This document shows positions 24,015 to 36,442 of a DNA stretch of 64,000 bases, piece by piece. The number at the start of each line of letters is the position of its first letter. The stretch's first letter is position 1. A model generated the notes under the pieces. That model saw nothing but the letters and a program-made list of their open reading frames with translations. It had not been told where the DNA came from and did no database searches. Source of the stretch: Heliocybe sulcata (taxonomy: Eukaryota > Basidiomycota > Agaricomycetes > Gloeophyllales > Gloeophyllaceae); contig ML213535.1 of NCBI GenBank assembly GCA_004369045.1, positions 172,131 to 236,130 on the forward strand, written 5' to 3'. The position numbers were made by a program, and so were the translations under genes.

Positions 24015-26472
24015 ATGATTACCAGCCTCTATGCATGCGCATCTCTCGCAGGTTTAGTAAGTAGCTTCCCATTATCCTGACTTGTTCAATCTAATACTAG
24101 TCGCAAGGTCTCCCACTTCTACTTTCGCGCCAAAGAGCCGAACCCCATCGTCTTCTTGGCAGGTTTAATGGCCTCAACTGGCTCGATCTGTCTCTATTTA
24201 TCAGTGCTAAATGCTGAAACCGTGACTTTACACAAATCTATCCTCGCATCTCTCCTATGCACTTTCATTTACTTGACGACATTGTGTCTTTCTATCACCA
24301 CCTATCGCCTGTCTCCCTGGCACCCTCTAGCGGAATTTCCTGGCCCTAGAGTCGCTTCTCTTACTAAATGGTGGATGGTCCATCAAATTCTGATGAACGG
24401 AGGTAGACACAAGAAACTGCAAGAGTGCGCAAGCATGTTGATGCATTTATGTCATGGCACTGACGTTTCCCGCAGGCTCCATGCTCGACACGGCCCCTGG
24501 GTCCGCGTAGGTACGGTTATATACCCTTCTGCGCTACGTACGCCACTCAGCCATGTTCCAGGCCCCAATGAACTATCAATTAATCTGCCTTCGGCTGTAC
24601 GTCCTATATACACTAAGCTCGATAGAGCATCCTTCTACGCTGGTATGTGCCTCTATGCGTAAATGTACAACATGGCTAAACCACGAGCTTAGCTGTACCA
24701 GCTACGGCGGAGACATTGATCACAGTCCGTGATCGCCTTGTCCATGCTCACAGACGCCAGGTTCGTAGTTGTTTACGGGCTTTTCTCTAAACACTAATGA
24801 TTGACCTTGCACATCTCGAAAGGCCTGGACGAAATCTGTCACCTCGGAAGCCATGCAGTCATACGTTCCATTCCTACAGGTGACAGACCGTCATAGCTAA
24901 TCCGGGATTGGGGCAATTTGCTGATGAAAGCTGGACAGAGACGAATAGAGCAGCTCGGCAGGATCCTTGACAGGGAATGCACACAAAGTCCTGTCAAGAT
25001 AGACCACTGGCTTAATCTATTCTTGATGTATGTCTTTACGCTCTCATTCAGGTAAACAGACATCCTGACACCTAAACTTGGTTAGGGACCTCATGGGCGA
25101 CATGGGATTCTCAGGAGGATTCGAAACTATGGCAGCTGGCAAAGACACTGAAGGATGGGTGGACATCGTGAGTTTCAATTCACCCTTTTGATTGTATTCT
25201 CATGTGATTTTCTGCCAGTTGTCAAAAGGCGTGGTCTTTGTAAGCTGTGAGTCTAGTTCCTGGAACGTTCGCCGCCATTTTACTGATAAAACGCCGCCAC
25301 AGCAATCGGCCAAGTCCCATGGGTCAGGGCCATAGTCGAATGCCTGCCACAGCGAGGACCCATCGAGTCCTTCCAGAAAGTGCGCTTCGCTATACATCTC
25401 GCATTGAATCAGCGCTGATGGCCATGTCAGTTCACCAATAATAAAGTAGAAGAAATCAAAGCGCAACGCAATAGTCCTAAGAGAGACATACTCGGAACCC
25501 TGGTACGTAACATGCCCTGGCACCACCGTCCAAGCCGCTGAATGGATCTGACATGCAGCTCGACGAATCGACTGCTGTCTACCGCCTTAGTGAAGCTGAA
25601 GCAGCGGCGGACGCTGCCCTTATTGTCGTTGCAGCTACAGATACAACTGCGCAGACTCTGATCACACTCATCCGGTATATCATGTGTGATAAAGGCGTGA
25701 TGCGGAGGCTTCAAGAGGAAATAGCGAGTACGTTCACGTCTTGCAGAGGTGGCCTTGACGATATGGACATTTCGCTTGTGTTGCGCCTTCCCCTGCTGGA
25801 TGCATGTATCCAAGAAGCATTGCGGCTCATGCCACCTGGTCCATTTGGTAAGCTAGTATCGGTGTCAGCGGGCGCTAGGAACAATCTAACGAAGCATTCG
25901 ATAATAGGGCCACCTCGTACCTCGGGTCCTGGTGGAACGAAGATCAATAACGTCTACATCCCGCCGAATACGACGGTCCATGTTCCAATATACACTATGC
26001 AGCGGGATCCGGCCAATTTTGGCCAGGATGCCGATATGTACGTGCCAGACAGATGGCTCGTAAGCTCTCATCCAGCTGGATACGATCATGCATCCGGGAA
26101 AGGCTTGGATGTGGAGGAGTCTAGACTGAACAGAGATGCTTTCATGCCCTTCAGCGCCGGGTACGGCAGCTGTGTGGGGAAAAGGCTGGCGCTTCAGAAC
26201 ATGAAGTGAGTACTTGCGGTTATCCCAGCATTGTCCGTTCATGACATGCATATCAGGATCTTTGTGGCATGGCTCCTGCATACCTACGATATTGTCCCAA
26301 CAGTGGACTTCAACCCGCAGGTCTTTGATTTATCGTACAAGGTGGGCCTACCATTCACGTTAACCCTGGTGTCATAGTACTCAGAGTTCCCTAGGAGCAT
26401 GGACTATGGGCGCATGACCCTCTCGAAGTTTCTCTTCATCGCCGGGATGTGGATCTCAAAGGAGCTCCTTAG
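24015..26472 (+). CDS. Cytochrome P450, tandem copy B
   Basis: Paralogue of copy A, same subfamily. The ATG at 24015 gives MITSLYACASLAGL, an intron, then VSHFYFRAKEPNPIVFLAGL and two more hydrophobic stretches before YRLSPWHPLAEFPGP. It continues with LHARHGPWVRVGPNELSINL, DLMGDMGFSGGFETMAAGKD and IGQVPWVRAI. The I-helix is VVAATDTTAQTL, with Ala where copy A has the usual Gly of AGxDT. The K-helix is EALRLMPPG, and the heme loop FSAGYGSCVGKRLA retains Cys. The ending is DLSYK joined to EHGLWAHDPLEVSLHRRD and the stop at 26470-26472. It carries an insertion relative to copy A after LMPPGPFG, which may be a retained intron rather than coding sequence. Same orientation as copy A and 1.6 kb downstream, which indicates a tandem duplication. 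Confidence 0.87.
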
Positions 26473-28283
26473 CAGAGTCGGCGGCATATCTCAGATGAAT
26501 GGGGGGACCAGTATACTCTGCCTTCGTGTATATTTTGCTTTTGACTTTGGGTTACGGTAGCGGTGGTTGAGGTAATCTATGCGCGCCTCTAGGTCTCAAG
26601 TCGTTCGCTTCATCTGCCTGTGGAGCAAAGCTGATAGATAGTCCTAAGGTGATCATGAGAGAAGGCATGGCATATTAGTCTATCATCACGCACGGAAGAG
26701 AGATACTCTTCGCGGTGCCAAAGCCTGTGGACCGCACCTCATGATGCGCCTCGCTTGTCGGGCTGCCGCCGGCTGTCAAAGTCGTTCGTATACTTCGTCT
26801 CGGGTGCTGCGCTATTAGATACGCGATCCGTGTGCGAAGAATCACTCGTAAACCCTTCATTCTCGAGTTGGGCCAGCTCTCCAGGAAGCAGCGTATAGCT
26901 GGCGGAACTAGCGGCGGCGACAGGTCTCTTAGACTCGCTCTATCCTCACAGATCCACTAAGTTCTGAGCACAGCACCCTCACGCCCGCTGCCATCCACGA
27001 CCTTATCTACTGCCATACGGTGCGCGACCGCGATCCGGACGAGTCTGCGCACACAGTCCCAGCGAGTCTGTGTCATTCGGCTCTTGCTTTCCCCTCCCCG
27101 ATGCGCCGAGACTACGCACCGACTCCCCGCGTGCAGACCATGCTCGTCTTTCCAGTGTTCCAGCCCACCTCTTCCCGACCGCTCCGTTCCCAGATCGGCG
27201 CAAACTACTCATTCAAACCTGCAGAACGCGGCGGAGAGGTCCCGCGCCGCCCTGCTGCGTTTCTGCGTCGCACGTGTTTGACCGTGCTGGAGATCGACGT
27301 ACGGGCGTGTCGACGTCCCGTAGGGACGTCCTACGTTCCTTCCCGCTCTTTCCACCCGCCGGGGACAGTCTCGAGGAGATTGTCCATATCAGCCCGGCCG
27401 CCTTCCATGCTTCGCCTACGCTGTCATTCAAGTTTAGCGACGCATCGGCCTCGTCGTACGCGGTTGTCTCCGACAAGCGCACGCTCTGTCGCTACACCCG
27501 GCTACAATGAAGACGGTACATATGAACGCCCCCCTGCCGGACCGAGCGGGCGCCTACACGTGCTGAACGCGCGTCTACATTCGGTTTTAGCCTTACGAGT
27601 ATCGCGATGCAGAACCATGAAAAGGCTCTGATTTCTGTCCTCTATCCATATCTCACCTGGCAACATCCCCCAACTGGACATCGTCAAGGGCATGCAAGGC
27701 GCGACTTGTCTGGGAGACCATCGGCAAGCTGGGATCCCTGGCTACTCACGCAATTTGCTGCCCCACAGGAGATGCCTGGTCTACCTGCTTCGCTGTATGC
27801 TCACTTTCGCTCAGTTGAGAGCGTATTCGACGGCTATTGCATGCCGCTCTGTTCATGCTAGGAACACCAACTCGATGGTAATCCCATCTGCTTCCGACCT
27901 AGGGTCAAAGGGAGCTATCTCTGGCCCGGTATGTCATTTTGACTCCAGTTCTCTCAGCGCTGTCGACCTATGCCACTGACATATGTATGGACAAGATGAA
28001 TGATCACTGACTATTGTATACTATAAAGCGTGGACGGAGTGGAATCATGATGATGTTGTACGCCTGAGCCATACCGTCATCACATCTTGATCATCTGTCC
28101 AGGCAAATGCGAGTCCGGAACCTTGTCTTCTCCGGAGACCTCACAGAATCTGGGCGGTAGATAGTGCCTGCGCCTGTTAATAGATGAGGACTTTACTATA
28201 TAACAGCACGTAGACTCGTCTCTCGCTCTTCGTCGCCCAAGCTAGAAGGTTGATTTATCCACGCCGGAACTGGCTCGGACAAT
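26473..28283. other. Intergenic; one unassigned GC-rich ORF
   Basis: A 1.8-kb stretch. The segment 27,000-27,600 is GC-rich and stays open in several frames (plus 27020-27631 and 27070-27510; minus 27213-27482). The 27070 frame reads like protein (GDSLEEIVHISPAAFHASPT), but I know no family for it. It could be an exon of an unrecognised gene or a decayed insertion. Nothing else is recognisable. Confidence 0.3.
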
Positions 28284-30039
28284 ATGGAAGCAAATCTACA
28301 AGAGTTTATGACTGTTCTATCCCATCTCCAGATTGAACGTTATTCTGCTGGTGAGTTCACTCGCGTCGGTGCTCTCATGAGGCGTACTACCAAAGCCATG
28401 CAGTCGCTGGCCTGGCTTTCTATGCCTACCATTTCAGTAAGTCAGGTCACTCTTTCAAGGGATAGGATGACATACTTTACTATAGTTCAGACCATGCCGA
28501 CGGAAGTACGTGTAGCCCTCGTGAGCTAATTAAATATCCACGACTGACTCTTTATTAGGTAGAGCTCATCTGGGTGAGTTACTACCCGAGAAACTTGCAG
28601 CAAGGACGGATGAGGGGCTGACAAGAGCACCGTAGGGCACACCTTTGTCAATCATGAAGGTCCTCTATATGCTAGTAAGCTAGGCAAATCCGGTGCTACG
28701 GGACACTATCTGACAATCGGCACCGTACTCACAGAACAGGTATTATGGCATCGTCGCCATTGTACCGACCGTATACTGTGCGTAAGCTAGAGGCCAAACT
28801 CGCCGTAACTCTGCTCACTCCACTTTTCTTAACCCTGCCAGTGTCATTTGATGCCGATCCAACCCGCATATCGTGAGTGACTCTCCCTATTTGTGCGGGT
28901 AACTGCTGATAGTAACCATACATTTTCCACGGCGTAGATGCATGTTTCATGGGCTCATCAATTGGCTTGGATATAGACTCATTTGTTATTTACAGGCAAT
29001 TTGTGGTCGGAATGGGGCTCCTGGGCAGGTGAGCAGCTGATGGGGCAAGAACTAAACATAGATACCTTACTAACGTTCTCATTTCTGCCAGGCTTGGTGC
29101 TAACACAACTCATAGAGAGTGAGTTTGACGCGCACTTTTACCCTTCTGCCTCCCCACATTGTGCAGTAATTCTTCAAATCCGTCTCCATGCCATACTCGA
29201 GCACAGTACGTCCCCCTGCTTTGGAGCAGCCAGACCTCACAGTAATCCCGAAATAGAGAAACTGCCAATGGTGGTCGTCAGTGTACTATACGTTTGCGAA
29301 GTCATCACAATGCTTGTCATGGGCATTATCAGATGCAGGACCGTTAACTGTGAGACAGCAACCATATGATAATCCTTTAAAGAGACTCTGATGTACTTAA
29401 CAGCGGGCGTCATTGATGTGTACGGCTTCAAATCGTGTTCTGGCACTACTCCGACATACTTCTATGCATGGTGGTGAGCCGCCGGTCCCAGTTCGACGTC
29501 CTGTGGATTGATCGACAGTCTGACAGGATCCCGATCATGGTGTTCGACGCGATGCTCATGTTACTAATCATGTACAAAGCGGCAAGCCATATGCGTAGTC
29601 AGGCAAAGTCGCAATTGCCCAAGGAATGGGGATACGCTAGCCGGCTGTTGTTCATCCTCGCAAAAGACTCTGTCGTGTACTACGTCGTGTGAGTAGTCCC
29701 TTGGCATGCAGTTCGTTCGTGGCGCTCATTCGAGGCTTTTACATGTAATTCTTCAGCATCTTCTGCGTATGGATGGGAAATACGCTGTTATGGGAGCTTG
29801 GGTCTGTTGATCTTTGGGGTGTCGGGTCGACATGGGCAATGGTTATCCCTTCGACTGCCGCAACATCCATAATGCTGAATCTGCGCGCGGAGTCAAAGCG
29901 TAGCACGTGGTCGGCATTTTCGACCAGTAGCTTCGCTCGAGAAGCACCCGAATCATTCGCTATGCCCAACCGACAGACGGCATCCAGCCTTAGGTTTACG
30001 CATTCTGAGATGGGCGAAGGTACTTCCGGTTATCCCTGA
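28284..30039 (+). CDS. DUF6533 seven-helix membrane protein (copy 3)
   Basis: Best-resolved member of the family in the window. The ATG at 28284 gives MEANLQEFMTVLSHLQIERY, joined by short introns to SAVAGLAFYAYHFIQTMPTE, then VELIW, GTPLSIMKVLYML and NRYYGIVAIVPTVY; together these form the full DUF6533 signature. Then come VILQIRLHAILEHS, the helix KLPMVVVSVLYVCEVITMLV, CSGTTPTYFYAWW, VPIMVFDAMLMLLIMYKAAS, LLFILAKDSVVYYVV and IFCVWMGNTLLWELG. After the last helix, SIMLNLRAESKR begins a serine-rich cytoplasmic tail of about 50 residues, ending at the stop at 30037-30039. It lies directly upstream of the duplicated ERG26 block. The family's function is unknown; topology suggests a receptor-like protein, which is inference. 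Confidence 0.82.
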
Positions 30040-30199
30040 AGGGTGGACATGCGCAGGAGCGCCATGCATACGAAAATTGGTTTTCTTCTTGGGACTTTAC
30101 GAATCAATGAGCCTTGCGATATTTGTACCATTACAGAACAATGTCTTTGTGTATCTGAATCACGGACATGGCGAATGCTATTTATCATGAGAAGCTTCC

Positions 30200-30649
30200 T
30201 GCGAAGCGGGCAGCTCGGCATAACCCGGCTTCTGGATCCTTGGCCAATATGCGCAGAATACTGTCAGTGCAGACACGAAGACGCTCAATTCACAAGCAAA
30301 GTTGGAAGTCTTTCTGCGTGCGCTCAGAACCGCATACCCTGTACACCATCTCAGTTGGTGGATTAAGAGGAGCAGCTGGTTCTGGACAGGATGGTTTCGA
30401 GCCCAGGCAATATTTGTGACCAGGTAAGGACGTACGTATTCGTTATACCGCGGTCAATAGATAACCGAGGACATACTTAGCTCTCCTGATCCATCATATC
30501 CTACCGCCGGATAACGTCCGCTTGAAAGTTCTTGTGGGCGCCTGCTTGTCTATAAATTGAAGCAATATTTCGCGGGACCCGAAGGTAAAGAACTTGCTTT
30601 TTCCTGACGCTCTCGACTAAGACGGACGAGGCCTCTTCGACCATGTAAG
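30200..30649 (+). repeat. Duplicated upstream block of ERG26 (inverted copy at 47,943-48,330)
   Basis: This segment aligns by eye with the reverse complement of 47,943-48,330. Shared islands include GCCAATATGCGCAG, the CTCAGTTGGTGGA-type stretch, CCGAGGACATA and TTCTTGTGGGCGCCTGCTTG. It is the former promoter and upstream flank of the pseudogene that follows. The TATTTAA-like element of the intact copy (near 48,111) reads ACTTAG here. Confidence 0.75.
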
Positions 30650-31454
30650 ATGTCCAGCAACAATTCGTTGCTCGTCATTGGGGGAAGTGGCTTTCTCGGC
30701 CGCGCCATCGTCGACATGCTCTTGGAGAGAGGGAACCAACGCGTCGCCGTCTTTGACTTGAAGACCGACGGGAACTTTGACCCCCGGATCCAAGTCTACC
30801 AAGGCAACATACTGAACGAAGACCACCTACTCAGTGCTTTTAACAATGTATGTATTCCTTTGCGATCTCAAGCAAGCTGCCTAACAATCTCCAAGTCTGG
30901 TACGACCCGCATCATCCACACGGCGTCCCCGATGCCAGGAGCCCCAGCGCCCTCAATATTCTGGAAAGTGAATATGCATCGATGGCACTCGCACCGTGAT
31001 ATCTGCGGCTGGAAAAGCAGGGGTTGACCATGCAACTCGGCGACAACACGAACCTTTTCGACTTCTTGTATGTCGAGAACGCGGCGTATGCAGTCATCCT
31101 CGCTGCAGAAAAGCTCTCTGGTCCAGTGGAGGAAAACCCGGTTACGGGTCAGGTGTCTATTATCACGAACGACGATCCCCCGCCGTTCTGGGACCTTGCG
31201 CGGGCTGTCTGAAAGGGCCTTTAACACGTACCGCCAAAACAACCATCGTTCCACGGCCCGTCGCAATGTTCGTCGGCCTCATCTCAGAGTTCCGGGGGTG
31301 GCTGACCGGCAAGCCAGCGCTCTGAATCATCACGAGGTTCCGAGTCACATTCGCGTGTGCGAGTAGGTTTGATATCAGAAAGGCGAAGGTGCTTCTCGGT
31401 TACAAGCCATTGTACACAATGGACGAAGGCGTTCAAAGATTGGTAGAGGTAAGT
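30650..31454 (+). pseudogene. ERG26-like sterol dehydrogenase pseudogene
   Basis: Near-identical but broken copy of the intact minus-strand gene at 46,818-47,942. The start exon is preserved (LLVIGGSGFLGRAIVDMLLE, the Rossmann NAD-binding motif), as is the first intron. After GCAGGGGTTGA at about 31,027 the sequence jumps to CCATGCAACTCGG. In coordinates of the intact copy this removes about 326 bp (47,246-47,571), including the second intron and the YxxxK catalytic site. The rest also carries frameshifts and stops: near 31,210 a TGA ends the frame where the intact gene reads VWKGLGHV. Homology continues to the old C terminus (YKPLYTMDEGVQ) and slightly past it. No functional enzyme is expected. 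Confidence 0.88.
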
Positions 31455-31729
31455 TAGCGCAGCGCACCGAGGCTGCCGCGCATGCGTTGGCAGACAGCGG
31501 TGCCAGTTACTAATGATAAAGTAGTGAAAGTCGCCTGTGGTGCAAGCGACACACGCCAGGACTGGGACGAACGAAATCGCATCGCACAAATACAGCGCTG
31601 TGTGCAAGGTACAATTGAGAGATGGTACGATATGATGTCACTCGTCATGGCGAACACTTGACTATAATCCCAGCTCGAGCACCCAAAGGAAACAACGCTG
31701 TCCATGCCCGCAACACCACCTCGCAACTC

Positions 31730-34162
31730 CTAGCACAACGGACAAACAGTCATGGTGTGCCTGATGTCCCGACTGGTGAACCCGAGGTTAAGCGTAAACG
31801 TGCCCTCAGGAATCCTCCACTGCTGCGCCTCCACATCCCAGTAGCTGATATCTCTCCTCGTCAACCCAAATGTCACCGTCTCAGCCTCTCCTGGGCTCAG
31901 CGTTAACTTGTCGAAACCGCGCAGTTGCTTTGGGGGCGTACGCGGCGGCACGGTGGACGGCATGCCCACGTAGAGTTGTGGAACAGTAGCGCCCGAGACG
32001 CTGCCCGTGTTCTGTACCTGCGTCGTGACGTTCAGCACGGTCTCGAACAGCGCGGGGTTCCCGCCAGGCACAACTGCCTGCGCGGGAGGCAGCGCAGAGA
32101 GGCTACCGCCTGCCACGTCCTCGATCGTCATATCTCCGAGCGAGAAGTTCGTGTAGGAAAGACCGTATCCAAACTCGTACAGCACGGACTTGTTCGCGTA
32201 GTCGAAGTAGCGATAGTCGACGAGGAGAGACTCTGTAAAGTTCAGCTGCCAATCATTCAGTCCCGCGTTTGTGAGGTTCAAGATCGGGGTGTTGTAGTCG
32301 CTCTCGTTGAGCGCGATGGTGTAGGGGAGACGACCAGACGGATTGACATCGCCGTACAAGACGTCCACGATGGAATTCCCGGATTCCTGGCCTGGGTAAT
32401 GCGCAGCGAAAATGGCGGTGACGTTCGGGTGTGAGGCAAACGGCAGAACGTTTACGCCAGCAGAGTGCGTAACGACGACAGTGTTGTTGCAGCTCGCCGC
32501 GATGGCCTCCACGAGAGTGTTCCCGTCCCAGTCGACGTCCAATGAGCTCCGGTCGTAGTTCTCGGTTGCCCAGGTCTTCAGGAACACCAAGCAGACGTCG
32601 AGCTCCTGCGCCGGCGGGTACAACGACGACAAGTCAGTCGACGCCATCGTGTTGTTCAGTATGTACTGGACGAGAGAGCCGTCTATCTTTGCTCTGGCCT
32701 TGATCGCGTCAAGAGGGGGTACGATGTAGGTCAGTCTGCCTGTGCCAGAGCCGCCACCCATAGGCAGCGTCCCGTACGCATAATTCCCGCTGAAGTCGGT
32801 GCGGAAGAGATATAACGAGTTCGTGAGGTCGCCGGCGTCATTGCCGAAGACGCCAATGTACTTCGGGTTCTTCAGAGGCAGCGCACCATTGGTGTTCTTT
32901 AACAAGACTATCGCAGAAGCGCCGAGCTCGCGGATCAGCGTCGCGTGATTATCTCGCACGTCACGGTTGCTAGTCCCGTTCAGGTCGAACTGGTAAACCC
33001 ATTCGCTCTGCGGGAAAAGGACATTCATGTGCACAGACGAAGGATCAACGGTTGGGTAGCCCTGGTCCTGATTCAAGTAGAAGTAGGGCGTCATGACACG
33101 CCGGACCATGTCGTCCACGCGTTCTTCGGCTAGCGAGCCATTCTGGACAGCGATGGTGATGTTCTGACCGAAGTAAGAGGGCGTAGGGGATAAGAACCCG
33201 ATGCTGCCGGGCATGTCCATGTCCAACCCTGCCTCGATTGCAGAGACGCCAGCGTACGTCGCGCCCCAATCGGACAAGACATATCCCTGAAAGCCAAACT
33301 CCGTCTTAAGCATGCCATTGAGCGTGTAGGAATTTTGGCACGCATAAGACTGGTTCAAGCGGTTGTAGCTGCACATGACGCTCGAGACGCCAGCGCGAAC
33401 GGCATCGGCGAAAGGCCACGAGTAGATTTCGTGGATGGTTCTGTCATCGATGTTCGAGGATACAGCCTCGATGGTTTGACCATCGGAAGAGATAGTGGGA
33501 TTACGTTGCGTTTCTTGTTCATATCCGATGAAATGTTTCGCGCATGCCTGGATTCCAACAGATTGAATGCCCATGATCGAGTATGCCATCGCAACGCCGT
33601 TGAGGTAGGGGTCCGGAGAAAAGCCTTCCCAGTTCCGCCCACCGTAAGGGCTCCTTCCCAACGGCTCAGAGACTGGACCTAGCAGGACATGGGCACCTTT
33701 CGCCTTTAACTCCTCCGCAGTCTCAGCACCCCTCTGATAGATCAGGTCTCGATCCCAAGACGCCGCGGCAGTGACACCCGCAGGGAATACACTGACGAAG
33801 TCGGCTTGGCGCGCTCCAAGCGGGCCATCCTGCAAGCACAGACCGTTGAAGCCGAGGCGAGGAATAGGTGCAATGTTCCCCTCACAAGGGCCGGGTGTGC
33901 CAGTCACCATCTGCGCCTTCTCATCTAGTGTTAACTGGGATAGGAAGGCGTCTGCTTTCGCGAGCGCGGACTGCCATCCTCCAAGACCAGTCATATTCGC
34001 TAGGGTTGTACGTGGTCAGCAAGACGCTTGATATTCACCATATCGTTACTTACGAGATGGATACACGGGAGGGCTATACCCGTACGAGCCAGATTCCCAT
34101 TGGGCGGAGGCCCCACAGGCCAGCAAAGTAAGTAATGCCGCTCGATATGACACGAGAACCAT
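31730..34162 (-). CDS. Secreted GH3 beta-glucosidase
   Basis: Glycoside hydrolase family 3 enzyme that releases glucose from the non-reducing end of beta-glucosides. CDS complement(31730..33999, 34054..34162), 792 residues. The first exon encodes a signal peptide (MVLVSYRAALLTLLACGASA) and ends in YPS; a 54-nt intron follows, and exon 2 begins PNMTGLGGWQSALAKADAF. Hallmarks: GFNGLCLQDGPLG, KHFIGYEQETQRN, SSVMCSYNRLN, and GYVLSDWGATY with the catalytic nucleophile Asp in SDW. The C-terminal half has GH3-C (AIVLLKNTNGALPL, NPSGRLPYTIALNESD, EFGYGLSYTNFSL) and a fibronectin-III-like end (LRGFDKLTLSPGEAETVTF). Many NxT/S sites suggest glycosylation. Length and motifs are normal. It is convergent with the ERG26 pseudogene. 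Confidence 0.94.
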
Positions 34163-34207
34163 GCTGAGCAACGGATTTGGCTTGAACGAGCCCTCAAAAC
34201 GAGTTGC

Positions 34208-34214
34208 TTTTATA
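34208..34214 (-). promoter_or_regulatory. TATA box of the GH3 gene
   Basis: TATAAAA on the minus strand, 46 bp upstream of the GH3 start codon, in a plausible core-promoter position. Confidence 0.5.
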
Positions 34215-35854
34215 GACGTTTGGGAGGTTGGCCATCGTGAATTCGGCAGGTTCCCTCGACTCATCCCGATCCTGCAGGCCTGGGAAACAACGAGATTGCG
34301 TTGGCCCGGCGCTAAGAGCTTGATCATGAGAGCATGAATGAACTCTGCGATGTCTCGTGACTTCCGAAGGAGTGGCCTGATGTCTGGACGGCAAGCGTCG
34401 ATTCATGAAGTTCACCCGGAGACTTCGAAGGTCGGAGCCGCACCACATGCAACACAGGTGGTATGACCGATCAAGGCATGATCGCCTCGGCATCAGGTCA
34501 CGGACCTAGTACACGAAGACGTGAGCTGCATTGGAGTGATTGTAGACACAGCCCTGTTTGGTAGATCACGCATAGAGATGAAGCCCTTGTATGAAGAAAG
34601 CCACCTTAAGGCAAGCATCGAGGCGCGCCCAATATCCATATGATCCTGATGCCCATGACGAGAGACACAGTTTTCTGGGCAACGATGCATCGCTTGCTAC
34701 TATACGTTCTGAAGGAAATCCAGGGCCGCTGCGGTTCGAGTGGTCATGACAGACTGGCGAATGAATAGCAGGCTGAGTTCCTGTTATTCTGCCGTAGCTG
34801 GAGATCCCCGCTCCTAACGCAGACTCGTCATGAAATCGCACCGTCTTTCGTTATGATCCAGACAACTGTTGAAGGAAGCCACTCTGGAAGTATATCCAGC
34901 TGTAGTTCCATTGTTCTTTGGAAAGACGGATCCTGTTTCGTACTCTGATGTCCAGGCACGTATAAAGCATGATCTTGTCTCGTGCGAGAATTCCCGCCCG
35001 ACAAAGTGACCGCCCCGTCGGAGAAGTGGCGGTCCCGTCGGCTATGTGACCGTTCCGTCGGATCCTGGTATGAAATTAGTGTTGAGGAAGTTACACCTAG
35101 TACACCCAGTGAACGTACTCCGGTCCATGGGATGGAATAACATATCATTCACGGCATATATGTGGGCACCATCATGTTTGCTTGCTTCGTATTCCAGTTG
35201 GAATCCGTAGAAAATCGCGGAACCGCTCAGAAAAAGAAACCACGCCGATAGCCTGCCAGCTGAGAAGGTCCAGTACTTCAGGTGCCAATCCAGAGAAATC
35301 GTCGACACTAGTTCGATGCCTTGAGCACAGTAGAGGAGTGTAGAACACTTCGACAGCATTGTCCCAGCTTCCAGTGACAAGTATGTCTACCCGATGGCTC
35401 TCGATCTACCTAGTGCTTTCACAGGCGCATCGCGCGCTCTGACATGGGAGGATTGTCCGGCTTGTGCGTCGAATACCCCCCGCCAAGTTGCAGTTATCAG
35501 CTCCTTGGTAAAGGTTTCGGGGTTACACGCAATGCCGGGCGTTACGCGTTATGTATGGCGTCTGAGAATCCATTGCGAAGCCAGCGTTGTTGAGGAATCG
35601 AGTCCAGTCGACGGAGTGTCGTGATTGGATGACGGAGTGAAGCGACGCATACATGGCCTTTTGACTATATTTCCCGCGTCCGTCGCCTCTGTACAGGACT
35701 GCATGTTATAGGTCCCTTGTGAGCTCCGATCACCAGTGGGCGTCCGAGCTTGGGCAACCTAGGCGGTTGAGTACCGGGCTCACAAGAGTAGAGTAGTGGT
35801 TTAACGGATAAGAGGTGGCGAATGCAGCCCTTGTCGTTTGTGCGTCACACTCGC
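34215..35854. other. GH3 upstream region, no gene recognised
   Basis: This 1.6-kb stretch lies between the GH3 gene and the inverted element pair. Minus-strand frames at 34493-34841 and 34828-35380 stay open but show no domain. It contains the 20-bp tandem repeat at 35,002-35,061. Confidence 0.4.
35002..35061. repeat. Three 20-bp tandem repeats
   Basis: Three consecutive 20-nt units each end in CCGTCGG, and the first and third contain GTGACCG. They lie about 840-900 bp upstream of the GH3 start, so they may be a regulatory array, but no factor can be named. Confidence 0.7.
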
Positions 35855-36442
35855 ACTTGGGGGTAGCCGGCCACCGCGTCGCGTGGCATTGATACGAGTC
35901 CTGAGTAGATCTGTGGTAGCGTTGTGATTGAGTAACACTATATATAATACTATACATATGATACTACAGTGATTTCCGCAAATAAAACCCTCCAGTTGAA
36001 TATACTTCACGCATCATGCCATAGAACCTGGCTCAACTGACCTGCGCCACCGACTACAAGTCCCATTCAATGCGTATTCCCACGGTAACAGAGGTGAATT
36101 CGACAGGTTTGAAGGGTGAGGGATGCTAAAGGGATGATAAAATCTTGAAAATATTCCAGTACGCAGGTCCCATTCTCATATGCTTATATTCAAAATTTGA
36201 GGTGCAAAAGAGTGAGCATCATGGAGACCGACAAGAATTAGTGATCGGGACCACTACAAAACGTGTTTCATACTCCGCTTGTAGTCTCAATAGGGGCGGG
36301 GTTTCATTTGAGTGTATTGATAACTACAAAGACGTTCATACTCCGATCACTCGGCATCTACTTTCCCACGGCGGGAACGTTCGGCAGCGCGCCCAAAAAA
36401 TGCATGCAAAGACTCATCCTTCGTAAACTCAGGACTCGTAAC
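35855..36442 (+). repeat. Left arm of a 588-bp inverted repeat
   Basis: Reverse-complement partner of 36,897-37,483, with a spacer of about 454 bp. The arm contains a 544-bp TA-flanked element plus about 38 bp of shared outer flank (GGGTAGCCGGCCACCGC). Inner flanks diverge right after GTAAC. Confidence 0.9.
35895..36438 (+). mobile_element. MITE-like element, copy 1 (544 bp, TA-flanked)
   Basis: Non-coding element bounded by the terminal inverted repeat CGAGTCCTGAGT and flanked by TA on both sides, as expected for a Tc1/mariner-type target duplication. It carries no transposase-like ORF. Copy 2 has exactly the same length and the opposite orientation. Confidence 0.75.

Noticed and set aside
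31925-33682. Plus-strand open frames of 95-170 codons
   Set aside because: They lie antisense to the intact GH3 gene and have no domain.
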